Assembly (NCBI GenBank): GCA_002392835.1
Contig: DGHX01000145.1
Location: forward strand, 1-16,348
Direction: 5' to 3'
DNA: 16,348 nucleotides
From: Prevotella sp. UBA3837
GTDB lineage: Bacteria > Bacteroidota > Bacteroidia > Bacteroidales > Bacteroidaceae
Position 1 is the first letter of the stretch; the number at the start of each line of letters is the position of its first letter. This document shows, piece after piece, positions 1 through 7,935 of the stretch. The position numbers and the translations under genes were made by a program. Under the pieces are notes generated by a model. That model was not told where the DNA came from. It made no database searches and worked only from the letters and a program-made list of their open reading frames with translations.

Positions 1-77
1 TGTCTGGCACTTGCTTGGCCAGCACTACAATTTTTAATGCCATAAATATAATATAATAATGTGTTATTTTGTTATTC

Positions 78-177
78 GCGCAAAAAGCGGCTGCAAAATT
101 ACTACTTTTTGCGCACACAGCCAAATAAAACGCTGAAAAACCGCCGTTTTCTGCACATTTCTTCCGCTTTTGTGCAG
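78..177. other. Two inverted repeats in the AT-rich leader
   Basis: The first 213 bases hold no convincing gene. Two hairpins are visible. GCGCAAAAAG at 78-87 pairs perfectly with CTTTTTGCGC at 105-114 across a 17-nt loop, and CTGCACA at 151-157 pairs with TGTGCAG at 171-177. They may be the terminator of a gene left of the window or regulatory structures ahead of the promoter at 214. A 67-aa open frame over this stretch has no recognisable features and is not called. Confidence 0.4.
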
Positions 178-213
178 CCTGGGGCGGCGCAGGAAGAAAA
201 AAACTGCTTTTTA

Positions 214-245
214 TTTGTCCTTTCCGCTAACTTTTCGTATCTTTG
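214..245 (+). promoter_or_regulatory. Bacteroidetes-type promoter of the 1138-aa secreted protein gene
   Basis: TTTG at 214-217 is followed after 20 nt by TATCTTTG at 238-245, matching the Bacteroidetes sigma-ABfr consensus TTTG-N19/20-TAnnTTTG. Transcription would start just downstream, giving a 5' leader of about 100 nt before the ATG at 357. The leader is A/T-rich and has no Shine-Dalgarno site, as is usual in this phylum. Confidence 0.8.
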
Positions 246-356
246 CAGCGTTGAAGGAAGATAGCTATATGATGTCATTGAAATTGACGCCTTCCTAAAA
301 CGAATCAATACTAAATATTCATAACACCTTCATTTATTAACCAAACTATTAACAAC

Positions 357-3300
357 ATGAGAAAGAATCTACTAAAGACCATGCTCGCCGCACTGCTGTT
401 GGCGGTGGGCAGCACGGCGTGGGCCGACGGCAACAAGCGCGTGCTTTATTCGCAGGACTACGAGAGCGCCACTGCCACCGACTGGACATGCCCCAATGCC
501 ACGGCAAGGCTGACCCCCGGCGATGCCCCCTATGGCACCTATGCACAGAACATTGTGTCGGGCAACGGCAACCGCAGCTGCTACATGTCGGTCAGCTACA
601 CTGCCGACGGCTTTACTGCTGCCGACCTTGCCACTGCCGGCTACAACGTCGAGTTCGACCTGAAGATGTCGGGCGGAAATGTCAAAGACCGCTCCGAGCA
701 GCAGTTCGTGGTTCCCACCACAGGCCCGAACCTGGCCAACAACTCCTACTATTCGGGTGAAGACTACATCTTCTCCATCTCCCAGCCGAAACGCGATGAC
801 AAATCCAGAAGTCAGGCATGGTGCATCAACGACCTTACCAATACTGCCTCCACCGTTACCCTTGAAGTCAGCAAGTGGTACCATGTCAAGCTGGTAGTCA
901 CCGCTGCCAAGGTCGATGCCACCATTACGCAAGGCGAGACCGTGGTTACCTCTGTCTCGAAGGCTGTGACGTCGATGCCCACCATCACAGGGTTCTTCGG
1001 CCTGCTGGGCCGTGGCTCGGGCGACATCTGCTTCGACAACCTGTCGATATATGAGTACGTCGACATGGCCGTGGCTAACGTTCCCACTGTCACGCTCACG
1101 AAAGTCGATGGTGCCAAGCGCATCTACACCGCCACCATTCAGGACGGTGAGACCCTGCACTACATCGTGCCCGGCGGCACTGAGCAGACCTCTGCCAGCG
1201 CCGAGACCGAGATCACCGTCACCACCGACGGCGACCTGCAGGCCTGGGCCACCAACGGCGCCGCCACCTCCGAGAAGGTGACCGTCGCCGTCACCACCGG
1301 CGAGGTAGTGCTGGCCACCCCCGCCATCAGCATCATTTCCATCGGCGAGGGTGCCAAAAAGTCGTTCAACGTGACGTGCGACAACAGCAGCGTGCTGCTC
1401 AAGCCCACAGCCACCATTACCTACGACTTCGTGCCTGCTGAGGGCGGCGAGGCCGTGACGGGTGCCGCCGTCGACGGTACCATCGAGGCCGACGTTGCCG
1501 GCACCTACACCTTCACCGCCACCGCCGAAGGCTACACCAGCTCGCAGCTGACCTTCGAGAACAAGGCCATGATCCTGGTGACCGACGTCGACGTCACCGC
1601 CCTCGACCCCACCACCGTGAGCAGCAACTGGACGGCCTACGCCGATGCTCGCACCGTGGGCAGCAGCAGCCAGTGGGCACGCTACTTCACTGAGCCCCTC
1701 GACGGCTACTGGTATAACTTCGGCAGCGAGACGGCTGCCGCCGACGACATCCTGCCCGGCCTCACCCTTGAGATTGACGACAACGGCAAGACCCCGCAGC
1801 TCTTCAATACCCTGGGACTGATGTACCCCGTGCATGTGCTCAATGCCGACGGCACTGAGGCCAGCTCGCCTGCCCTCACCACCATGAAGATAGGCATTGC
1901 TAACCCCGAGGGCAAGATTGCCATCATCACCTACCGTCCCGGCTACAGCAACAACAACTACTCTACGGTCGTCCTCAGCGGCAGCCAGACCTGGAGCATG
2001 AACCGCTTCGACAAGGCCATCACCAGCTACAAGGTGTACACCGAGCAGAAGCCCCTCTACCTCGAGACCGACCTCACCGCACAGTTCACCGCACTGACGA
2101 ATCCCGTCAACTGGGTCAACGCCATCGGTGCAAGTACCATGGCTTATGCCGGCTGGGCTGCACCTCAGGTCACTGTCAACGGCAATAAAGTAGCCCTCGT
2201 CGAGAGCTATGGCGAAGGTCAGGAGTTCAAGCTGAAGACCGGCGATGTAATGTACCAGACCATTACTGGTCTCACCCCCGGCACCTATGCTATCGAGCTG
2301 TACGGCTCGGCCAACCTTACCGCTGGCCGTGCTGGTATGACCACTGACTTCGCAGAGGGCGACGAGCAGTCGAAGAAGGCCGCTTACCTCTACGCTGAGG
2401 CTGGTGGCACGGTGACGAAGACTTATATTCCCGCCATCATCGAGAGTGACATGAACAACCGTGGCGGCGAAGAGGCTATCCCCACCGCCAAGCTCGAAGG
2501 TATCGTCGTAGGCGACGACGGCACCGTGAAGGTAGGTCTGGCTAAGGAACTCGGCCTCACCAACTGGCACTTCGTGCAGCTGAAGAGTGTCATCGCACAG
2601 GTTGACGCCGAGCTGCTCTATGCCGCCCTCGTCGAGAAGCCTATGAACGCCCAGGTGAAGGCTGCCATGACCGCTGCCATTACCGCCGCCCGCTTAGACC
2701 AGAGCGAGGAGAACATGGCTGCCCTGAGCACTGCCATCACCGACGCACAGGCCTCTGCCGCCGCTTATGAGCCGCTGGTGGAGAACCTTGAAGCCATCGA
2801 TGACGTTATCGACAACTGCGTGGAGTATGGCGCCACCGACACGTCGGCCTACGATGAGATAGCAGAAGCCGCTGCCAACGGAACCTACGAGGACAGCGAG
2901 ATAGAGGGCGTGCTCAGCTCACTGCGCGACATCGTCATCGCCATTGTGAAGCAGCAGACCAAGGAAGGTGCCGACTTCACCCCCGTCATCGCTTATACCT
3001 GGGTGGGCCAGTCAGGCAACTACCTCTTCCAGGGCGAATACTACGCAGAGCGCTGGAACGGAAGCCTCTACACTGGCGATGTGCTGACGCAGACCGTCGA
3101 CGGTCTGCCCAATGGCAAGTACGAGATCACGCTCCGCGCTGCCGCCAATGTAGCTTGGGTTACTGGCAACACTGGCGACGACCTCACCGAGCTCTTTGCC
3201 AACAACAGCAAACAGAACATCACCGTAGGAAGCCTGACGGCGCTTGGCGACAACGATTTCAACACCTACACCATCGAGGGCATCGTCACCGACGGCACGC

Positions 3301-3773
3301 TCACCTATGGTCTGCGTAACATCGCCGAGGGCGGCAACTGGTTCGTCATCGATGCACAGCGCATCACCTACGTGAGCAGCCTCACCGTCTCTTCCGACGT
3401 GGCCGAGGCCTTGGAGGAGCTGAACGCTGCCATCGAGCATGCCATCACCGTGCTGGCCGACAATGTGGCTTCGCCCGAGGCTGAGGATGCCCTGCTCGAC
3501 GTCATCGACGAGGCCGACGCCCTCTACAAGAAGGGTAAGAAGGGCGACCAGGAGGTGACTCCCGCTGCCATCGCCGAGATGATACAGCGCCTGCAGGATG
3601 CCGAGGCCGCCTACCTGAAGGATGCCGAGACTTACGACCCCACCACCGCCATCAGCAGCCTCAATGCCGACGGCAGCCGCCGCAGCGTCTACACCATCGG
3701 CGGACAGAAGGTCGACGGCAAGCTCCAGAAGGGCGTCTACGTCGTCAATGGCCGCAAGGTCGTGATTAAGTGA
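357..3773 (+). CDS. Large secreted multidomain protein with T9SS-like C-terminal tail
   Basis: 1138 aa, function not identified. Residues 1-24 are a clear signal peptide (MRKNLLKT, hydrophobic core, AWA cleavage site). Residues 25-235 look like a beta-sandwich (concanavalin/LamG-like) domain. Residues about 240-405 look like two Ig-like or chitobiase-C-terminal-like modules. Two similar galactose-binding-like modules follow at about 570-750 and 872-1010, each built around a 'G(L)TPGTYAIEL' or 'GLPNGKYEITL' strand pair. Between them (about 750-870) is an alanine-rich helical segment. Residues 1012-1138 form a unit shared with the two other large proteins here: a helical part with DEADALY, then a tail with YTIGGQKV and GVYVVNGRKVVIK that resembles a T9SS type A sorting domain. 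No catalytic motif was seen, so a glycan-binding or adhesive surface role is inferred. The ATG at 357 is supported by the signal peptide and upstream promoter. An in-frame copy of the last residues follows the stop. Confidence 0.88.
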   Translation: MRKNLLKTMLAALLLAVGSTAWADGNKRVLYSQDYESATATDWTCPNATARLTPGDAPYGTYAQNIVSGNGNRSCYMSVSYTADGFTAADLATAGYNVEFDLKMSGGNVKDRSEQQFVVPTTGPNLANNSYYSGEDYIFSISQPKRDDKSRSQAWCINDLTNTASTVTLEVSKWYHVKLVVTAAKVDATITQGETVVTSVSKAVTSMPTITGFFGLLGRGSGDICFDNLSIYEYVDMAVANVPTVTLTKVDGAKRIYTATIQDGETLHYIVPGGTEQTSASAETEITVTTDGDLQAWATNGAATSEKVTVAVTTGEVVLATPAISIISIGEGAKKSFNVTCDNSSVLLKPTATITYDFVPAEGGEAVTGAAVDGTIEADVAGTYTFTATAEGYTSSQLTFENKAMILVTDVDVTALDPTTVSSNWTAYADARTVGSSSQWARYFTEPLDGYWYNFGSETAAADDILPGLTLEIDDNGKTPQLFNTLGLMYPVHVLNADGTEASSPALTTMKIGIANPEGKIAIITYRPGYSNNNYSTVVLSGSQTWSMNRFDKAITSYKVYTEQKPLYLETDLTAQFTALTNPVNWVNAIGASTMAYAGWAAPQVTVNGNKVALVESYGEGQEFKLKTGDVMYQTITGLTPGTYAIELYGSANLTAGRAGMTTDFAEGDEQSKKAAYLYAEAGGTVTKTYIPAIIESDMNNRGGEEAIPTAKLEGIVVGDDGTVKVGLAKELGLTNWHFVQLKSVIAQVDAELLYAALVEKPMNAQVKAAMTAAITAARLDQSEENMAALSTAITDAQASAAAYEPLVENLEAIDDVIDNCVEYGATDTSAYDEIAEAAANGTYEDSEIEGVLSSLRDIVIAIVKQQTKEGADFTPVIAYTWVGQSGNYLFQGEYYAERWNGSLYTGDVLTQTVDGLPNGKYEITLRAAANVAWVTGNTGDDLTELFANNSKQNITVGSLTALGDNDFNTYTIEGIVTDGTLTYGLRNIAEGGNWFVIDAQRITYVSSLTVSSDVAEALEELNAAIEHAITVLADNVASPEAEDALLDVIDEADALYKKGKKGDQEVTPAAIAEMIQRLQDAEAAYLKDAETYDPTTAISSLNADGSRRSVYTIGGQKVDGKLQKGVYVVNGRKVVIK

Positions 3774-3864
3774 GAGAAGAGCAAACTCAGGGTTTGCTCT
3801 TCCGAACGTGAACGAGCTCGGGCGAAGGCCAAGGTCGTGATTAAGTGAGAGAAGAGCAAACTCA
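3755..3864 (+). repeat. 35-bp direct repeat duplicating the 3' end of the preceding gene
   Basis: The 35 bases at 3755-3789, covering the last codons, the TGA and 16 bases beyond it, recur exactly at 3830-3864. The offset is 75 bp, or 25 codons, so the copy stays in the same frame. Between the two stops the frame is open for 24 codons and ends again in KAKVVIK followed by TGA at 3846-3848. This could be a recombination scar between C-terminal tail sequences or a tandem duplication. Confidence 0.9.
3776..3802 (+). terminator. Hairpin just after the 1138-aa gene
   Basis: GAAGAGCAAAC at 3776-3786 pairs perfectly with GTTTGCTCTTC at 3792-3802 around a 5-nt loop. No T-run follows, so it may be a weak terminator or an mRNA-stabilising 3' hairpin. 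A second hairpin 70 bases on is the better terminator candidate. Confidence 0.5.
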
Positions 3865-3871
3865 ATAACAA

Positions 3872-3905
3872 AAAGCGCGCCTCCGTATCTGCGGGGGCGC
3901 GCTTT
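3872..3905 (+). terminator. GC-rich terminator hairpin
   Basis: AAAGCGCGCC at 3872-3881 pairs perfectly with GGCGCGCTTT at 3896-3905 around a 14-nt loop. The A-run before and short T-run after the stem fit a rho-independent, possibly bidirectional terminator separating the 1138-aa gene from the cassette downstream. Confidence 0.6.
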
Positions 3906-3927
3906 CGTTCGGCTGGCTTCGACGCCC

Positions 3928-3988
3928 GGCATGAAAAAAAACACCGATTTCTTTGCGGAGTCAGAAAAAGTTCGTATCTTTGCAGCAT
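3928..3988 (+). repeat. 61-bp promoter-bearing direct repeat, left copy
   Basis: These 61 bases match 4727-4787 with one mismatch (T3932 versus C4731); the last 56 bases are identical. The repeat contains an A8 run, the TTTG and TATCTTTG promoter boxes and the putative transcription start. It brackets the left side of the small cassette at 4055-4682. Confidence 0.95.
3952..3982 (+). promoter_or_regulatory. Promoter of the two-gene cassette
   Basis: TTTG at 3952-3955 and TATCTTTG at 3975-3982 are separated by 19 nt, a good Bacteroidetes match. The leader runs about 65 nt to the 42-aa gene. It contains AGGAGG at 3995-4000, with no suitable start just after it, and a 7-codon frame (ATG 4035 to TGA 4058) whose stop overlaps the ATG at 4055 as ATGA, so translational coupling is possible. 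Confidence 0.75.
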
Positions 3989-4054
3989 ACAAGTAGGAGG
4001 CGGTGGAATAACCGTTAGTTATAAGAAGCATGTTATGACAAAAACAAGTGAATT

Positions 4055-4183
4055 ATGATTAGGCAGTATCAGAAGAAGCGGACTAAGGAAGAGCTTATAA
4101 ACGGCTTTAGGCAGGCACTCGCTAAAAAGAAAGAGTGGCTGGAGGCCCATCATTTAGAGGAGCTGAAAATAGCGGAGGCATAA
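4055..4183 (+). CDS. Small basic hypothetical protein, first gene of cassette
   Basis: 42 aa, beginning MIRQYQKKRTKEELINGFRQ. It is rich in Lys, Arg and Glu and probably a single long helix, with no signal peptide or membrane segment. The ATG at 4055 is the only plausible start because an in-frame TGA lies at 4049. It ends 4 nt before the next gene, so the two are very likely co-transcribed and coupled. The close pairing of a small charged protein with a larger unknown resembles toxin-antitoxin or regulator-effector pairs, but no sequence motif supports that, so it is speculation. Not recognised as a known family. Confidence 0.55.
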   Translation: MIRQYQKKRTKEELINGFRQALAKKKEWLEAHHLEELKIAEA

Positions 4184-4187
4184 AGTT

Positions 4188-4682
4188 ATGAAGCAACTTG
4201 ATGTGGCCTCCCTCAACAAGAAGTCGCCATACGCAGTCGAAATGCGTTCGGAGAGGGACTATGTATTTCATACGGACTATGGGGTGACCTGTGTGGTGAA
4301 CTTCATGGACGACTATTCTATATGGGAGGAGGGGGCATATCAGTTCATCATTGGTAATGAAACCAGGCAGAAATCGCCCAACGATGCAAAGCTGCGTGAT
4401 ACAGTAGCCTGCCTCATTGAAGCCTTCTTTGATGCTAACCCGGAAATCCTTCTGTATGTTTGCGAGACAGGTGATGGTAAGGAAGCCATGCGTAATAGGC
4501 TTTTCCTACGATGGCTGAAGGACTATGAGCAGAAAGATGTTTTCTTTGTAGAGCACGTAGAGATTGAGGCAGAAGGTGTGATGAATTTTGCAGCTGTCAT
4601 TGTACAAAAGTCGAATCCAAGCCTGGAATCTATTATCGCTGATTTCCGTGCTGCAATTGAAGAGTTGCAGAAGCCTTACTAA
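4188..4682 (+). CDS. Hypothetical cytoplasmic protein (possibly DUF6169-like)
   Basis: 164 aa, beginning MKQLDVASLN, with no signal peptide or membrane segment. The sequence alternates short strands and helices: 'YVFHTDYGVTCVVNF' (about residues 26-40), an acidic aromatic stretch, 'FFDANPEILLYVCETGDGKEAMRN' style beta-helix segment in the middle (about 84-107), and 'RNRLFLRWLKDY' after it. Length and pattern recall the Bacteroidetes family DUF6169, but this is from memory and unverified. Base composition is visibly less GC-rich, with less G/C-biased third positions, than the surrounding genes. With the promoter repeats on both sides this suggests the cassette was acquired. It has no terminator of its own before the second repeat copy. 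Function unknown. Confidence 0.8.
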   Translation: MKQLDVASLNKKSPYAVEMRSERDYVFHTDYGVTCVVNFMDDYSIWEEGAYQFIIGNETRQKSPNDAKLRDTVACLIEAFFDANPEILLYVCETGDGKEAMRNRLFLRWLKDYEQKDVFFVEHVEIEAEGVMNFAAVIVQKSNPSLESIIADFRAAIEELQKPY

Positions 4683-4726
4683 GTACCCGAAATGCCTGCC
4701 GACCGCTGTTGACTTGGTAGCCGTCT

Positions 4727-4787
4727 GGCACGAAAAAAAACACCGATTTCTTTGCGGAGTCAGAAAAAGTTCGTATCTTTGCAGCAT
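4727..4787 (+). repeat. 61-bp promoter-bearing direct repeat, right copy
   Basis: Second copy of the repeat at 3928-3988, 799 bp downstream, with one mismatch. It supplies the promoter for the 899-aa gene. The two copies delimit a segment of about 800 bp containing the cassette. Confidence 0.95.
4751..4781 (+). promoter_or_regulatory. Promoter of the 899-aa secreted protein gene
   Basis: TTTG at 4751-4754 and TATCTTTG at 4774-4781 with a 19-nt spacer, inside the duplicated 61-bp repeat. The leader to the ATG at 4836 is A/T-rich, about 50 nt long, with no Shine-Dalgarno site. Confidence 0.8.
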
Positions 4788-4835
4788 TCTACGGCATAAA
4801 CCTATAATTCTTAACCATAAAACAAAACAACTATT

Positions 4836-7535
4836 ATGAACAAAACATTACGATTTTCACTCATGGCACTGCTCATGATGCTCTGCGGAACAACATGGGG
4901 ACAGGCCACGATGGATGTGTGGACGGCCAGCGAGGCCGGCTACGGCAATGGTGATGCAGTGACCAGCGTCGAGATTGGCGGTGCCACCGTCACCTTCGAC
5001 AAGGGCACCAACACAAATGCCCCCAAGTACTACAGCACAGGCGAGGCCGTGCGCGTCTATGGCGGCGGAACCTTCACTGTGAGCTGCGAGTCCGCCGACA
5101 TCAGCTCGGTGTGGCTTACCTTCGGCTCTGGCGATGGCACCAACGAGATTACTGTTGACAAGGGTACCTATACCGTTAATGCCGAGACCGGCGAGGGCAA
5201 ATGGAGTAACAGCGAGGCCACCCACAGTGTCACCTTCACCGTGGGAGGCTCTACTGGCCACCGCCGCATCGCCAGCATCAGCGTGGGGCTGGTCTATGGC
5301 AGCGGCCCCATCGTGCTGCCTGAGAAGGAGGTCATCTACTCTTGGGAGTCGCCTAAGGGCGAGCCTATTGAGACGGGTGGCACCATCGCCTATGTCAATG
5401 GAGATGGCAACCGCCTGAACTATTTACAGAATGAGACTGGTTACTACACCATCTGCCTGAACGGAAAGAAAGCCAACCTGAACGACGCTACTGCATCGGC
5501 CAATGCTGGCAAGATGGTGATAACACTCGACAAACCTCTTGCCGCTGGTGACGTCATTGCCATTTCAGCCTTTGTCTACAAGGATGCGTCGAAAAAGGCC
5601 AGTCCTTATATCTTGTTCGCTGATGGCACCAATATCGAAGGCAAAGAGTATGGTGATGAGGCCAATCTTCATGAGAATTTCGCTGGATCCATCACGACTA
5701 CTGAGTCGACTGTTACCGCCAAAGCAGGCGCTGGAAGCTCAACCATTACGCTGACGCGCTCACTGACCGGCACCAACCTCTTCATCACGAAGCTGGAAGT
5801 GCTGCGTGAGCCCGGCACCGAAGAGCCCGTAGTCGTCACTCCCGCCGTTCCCACCTTCAGCCTGGCAGCCGGTGAGTACACCGAGCCTCAGACCGTTGAG
5901 CTGAGCTGCACCACCGATGGCGCCGGCATCATGTACACCCTCGACGGCACCGACCCCCGCAACAAGCAGGGCATGGAGTACCTGGGGCCCATCACCATCA
6001 CTGAGACCACTACCATCAAGGCCCTCGCCGTGATCAACGGCGTGGAGAGCGAGGTGGCCGAGGCTACCTACACCATCACCGCTGCCCAGGAGCCTGAGGA
6101 GCCCGCAGGCGACTACCAGTGGGTGCTGACCGCTCCTGAGGACCTGGCTACGGGCGACATCATCGCCATCGTGGACCAGCAGGAGGATAAGACCGTGGCC
6201 ATGAGCAATGACAACGGCACTAGCATGGCTCCCGCCGCCGTCGCCGTCACCCTGAGCGACGACCTCTCTGAGATTACCAGCGACGTTGCTAAGAACCTGC
6301 AGTGGCAGGTCACCGTAGCCAAAGACGGACTGCAGTTCGGCGCAGATGCAGAGAACTACCTCTATGCCACCGACAGCAACAACGGCCTGCGTGTGGGCAG
6401 AAACGAGAACAATGTGTTCAGTGTCTACACCTCTACCGCCGACGATAAATCGGGCGAGGGCATCACCTACCTGACTATTCCCACAGGAGAGAATACCCGC
6501 TACGTCGGTGCCTACAACGCTCAGGACTGGCGCTGCTACACCAGCATCAACAACAATATCATGGGCTGCGTCACCGCTTTCTATAAGCGCGTGGAGAAGG
6601 GCGAGGAGCCTGTTGAGCTGCCCGAGGGCACCGTCTACCTGTGGGATGCCGGTAAGGAAGCCGGCGGCAAGGCCGTGGCTACCGACGGCACGAGCGTGGG
6701 CTATGCCAACATCGTGAACAGCGGTACTCCGGCAGAAGTGACCTACACCACCATCCGCCTGAACGGCAACGCCAACTACTCTATCCCTGAGGACAACTCG
6801 AGGAGCAACACCACCATCACCCTCGACCAGCCCCTAAAGGCCGGCGACAAGATCAGCATCACTGCCTACCGCAACAAGACTGCTGCCGACAAGAAGTCGG
6901 GCGCAAGGCTGAAGTTCGACAAGGGTGGCGAGCTGACCACGGGCGAGGGTCTGGAGTTCGTCAACCTCGACGCTTCCAATGGCTCTGCTGCTGACAGCAA
7001 CCGCGGCACCGAGCCCAACACCATCGTCGTAGAGGTGCCCCAGGAGGCCGACGGCAGCACCGTCATCACCCTGACGCGCTCGTACACGAGCACCAACCTC
7101 TTCATCACCAAGATTGAGGTTACCACCGAGGCCGAGCAGCCCATCGTGCTGCCCGAGGACTTGGCCGAGGCCCTGGCCCTGCTCAACCAGACCATCGATG
7201 ACGCCATCGACGTGCTGGCCGACAACGTGGCTTCCACCGAGGATGAGAACACCTTCCTCGATGCCATCGACGAGGCCGATGCCCTCTACCGCAAGGGCAT
7301 GAGCGGCAAGGAGGGAGTCACCGTTGACGACGTGAACGGGCAGATCACGAAGCTGCTTGCCGCCATCGACGCCTACAAGGCTGCCGCCGAGGCTTACGAT
7401 CCCACCACAGGCATCAGCGCCCTCAGCGCCAACGACAGCCGCCGCCAGGTGTACACCCTGGGCGGACAGCGCGTCAGCGGACAGCTGCAGAAGGGACTGT
7501 ACATCATCAACGGCCGCAAGGTGGTGATTAAGTGA
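4836..7535 (+). CDS. Secreted multidomain protein with chitobiase-C-like domain and T9SS-like tail
   Basis: 899 aa. Residues 1-22 are a signal peptide (MNKTLRFSLMALLMMLC, cleavage near TWGQ). After an N-terminal beta-rich region, two homologous modules occur at about 166-325 and 600-765. Both have a Y/W-rich opening strand, a 'T(I)TLD(K/Q)PL(A/K)AGD' segment and the ending 'TITLTRS..TNLFITK(L/I)EV'. Between them is a chitobiase/beta-hexosaminidase C-terminal-like domain (about 332-415), recognisable by YTLDGTDP at 367-374, and a further beta-rich domain beginning YQWVLTAPEDL (about 427-585). Residues 772-899 are the shared unit: a helical segment with DEADALY, then YTLGGQRV and GLYIINGRKVVIK. 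No catalytic residues were recognised; surface glycan binding is inferred. The ATG at 4836 is set by the signal peptide. A strong terminator follows. Confidence 0.88.
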   Translation: MNKTLRFSLMALLMMLCGTTWGQATMDVWTASEAGYGNGDAVTSVEIGGATVTFDKGTNTNAPKYYSTGEAVRVYGGGTFTVSCESADISSVWLTFGSGDGTNEITVDKGTYTVNAETGEGKWSNSEATHSVTFTVGGSTGHRRIASISVGLVYGSGPIVLPEKEVIYSWESPKGEPIETGGTIAYVNGDGNRLNYLQNETGYYTICLNGKKANLNDATASANAGKMVITLDKPLAAGDVIAISAFVYKDASKKASPYILFADGTNIEGKEYGDEANLHENFAGSITTTESTVTAKAGAGSSTITLTRSLTGTNLFITKLEVLREPGTEEPVVVTPAVPTFSLAAGEYTEPQTVELSCTTDGAGIMYTLDGTDPRNKQGMEYLGPITITETTTIKALAVINGVESEVAEATYTITAAQEPEEPAGDYQWVLTAPEDLATGDIIAIVDQQEDKTVAMSNDNGTSMAPAAVAVTLSDDLSEITSDVAKNLQWQVTVAKDGLQFGADAENYLYATDSNNGLRVGRNENNVFSVYTSTADDKSGEGITYLTIPTGENTRYVGAYNAQDWRCYTSINNNIMGCVTAFYKRVEKGEEPVELPEGTVYLWDAGKEAGGKAVATDGTSVGYANIVNSGTPAEVTYTTIRLNGNANYSIPEDNSRSNTTITLDQPLKAGDKISITAYRNKTAADKKSGARLKFDKGGELTTGEGLEFVNLDASNGSAADSNRGTEPNTIVVEVPQEADGSTVITLTRSYTSTNLFITKIEVTTEAEQPIVLPEDLAEALALLNQTIDDAIDVLADNVASTEDENTFLDAIDEADALYRKGMSGKEGVTVDDVNGQITKLLAAIDAYKAAAEAYDPTTGISALSANDSRRQVYTLGGQRVSGQLQKGLYIINGRKVVIK

Positions 7536-7557
7536 GCATAAGAGCATAAGAGCATAG
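7534..7557 (+). repeat. 8-bp tandem repeat starting inside the stop codon
   Basis: Three copies of GAGCATAA (the third ends AG) begin with the last two bases of the TGA stop. A fourth degenerate copy, GAGCAAG, forms the left arm of the terminator stem. Confidence 0.8.
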
Positions 7558-7589
7558 GAGCAAGCCCCCCCTGGGGCTTGCTCTTTTTT
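7558..7589 (+). terminator. Rho-independent terminator of the 899-aa gene
   Basis: GAGCAAGCCCC at 7558-7568 pairs perfectly with GGGGCTTGCTC at 7573-7583 around a 4-nt loop and is followed by six T at 7584-7589. This is a textbook intrinsic terminator. Confidence 0.93.
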
Positions 7590-7605
7590 CTTTTGAACAC
7601 GGATG

Positions 7606-7632
7606 CTCGCGCGCGCGAAACGCGCGCGCGAG
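7606..7632. repeat. CG-alternating hairpin, left border of structured gap
   Basis: CTCGCGCGCGCG at 7606-7617 and CGCGCGCGCGAG at 7621-7632 form a perfect 12-bp stem with an AAA loop. The alternating CG run could also adopt Z-DNA. A weaker CG hairpin mirrors it on the far side of the gap at 7936-7955. Confidence 0.85.
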
Positions 7633-7670
7633 GACAAGGATGCTACACTTCCTACACCTAAGCTCTGAAA

Positions 7671-7695
7671 AAACGTCCCAGGCCTTGGGACGTTT
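7671..7695. terminator. Hairpin, possible terminator
   Basis: AAACGTCCCA at 7671-7680 pairs perfectly with TGGGACGTTT at 7686-7695 around a 5-nt loop. The A-run before and short T-run after would allow weak termination on either strand. It lies immediately before the 21-bp array. Confidence 0.5.
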
Positions 7696-7701
7696 CTGTG
7701 C

Positions 7702-7848
7702 GGCCCCCTTTTTTCAAAAAGTGGCCTCCTTTTTTCAAAAAGTGGCCTCCTTTTTTCAAAAAGTGACCTCCTTTTTTCAAAAAGCGGCCTCCTTTTTTTA
7801 AAAAGCGGCCCCCTTTTTTTAAAAAGCGGCCCCCTTTTTTCAGTGTAG
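7702..7848. repeat. 21-bp tandem array, seven copies
   Basis: Units begin at 7702, 7723, 7744, 7765, 7786, 7807 and 7828. Each reads approximately GGCCTCC, T6-7, C or no C, A5, then GTG or GCG. Each contains a small palindrome (CTTTTT TC AAAAAG in most copies). The T- and A-tracts recur every 21 bp, two helical turns, so the DNA should be intrinsically curved. Variation is limited to the C/T after GGCC, the spacer C/T, and GT/GC. Units are whole codons in length, so minus-strand frames read as 7-residue repeats, but no promoter or start supports translation. Confidence 0.95.
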
Positions 7849-7935
7849 CGTCCTGTTTTTTTAGGTGTAGGAATGCCAGCCTGTAACTTGCTGATAATGA
7901 GTTTAGGTGTAGCGAGTGTAGCGTATCTGTCTTCA

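Larger units (their letters stand above)
7642..7922. repeat. Imperfect 20-bp inverted repeats enclosing a tandem array
   Basis: The 20 bases at 7642-7661 match the reverse complement of 7903-7922 at 18 of 20 positions. The inner 11 bases (CCTACACCTAA, 7651-7661) also match the reverse complement of 7861-7871 exactly. Together they enclose a hairpin and the 21-bp array. The layout resembles a miniature element with terminal inverted repeats, but no target-site duplication was identified. No gene is supported between 7536 and 8074. Confidence 0.7.

Noticed and set aside
61..264. 67-aa frame in the upstream leader
   Set aside because: It runs through hairpins and the promoter, has no motif, and overlaps an equally poor frame on the other strand.
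372..2570. 732-aa open frame on the minus strand opposite the 1138-aa gene
   Set aside because: Composition is Gly/Val/His-rich with no motifs, typical of an antisense shadow of a GC-biased gene. The + strand has signal peptide, promoter and tail.
3995..4000. AGGAGG as a ribosome binding site
   Set aside because: No start codon with an open frame lies at suitable distance (the GTG at 4003 stops after two codons), and the phylum rarely uses such sites.
4588..4839. 83-aa frame overlapping the end of the 164-aa gene
   Set aside because: It reads the promoter repeat in another frame; no independent support.
7702..7848. Possible CRISPR array
   Set aside because: Units are contiguous with no unique spacers and no cas genes are nearby; it is a plain tandem repeat. 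The same applies to 10341-10467.
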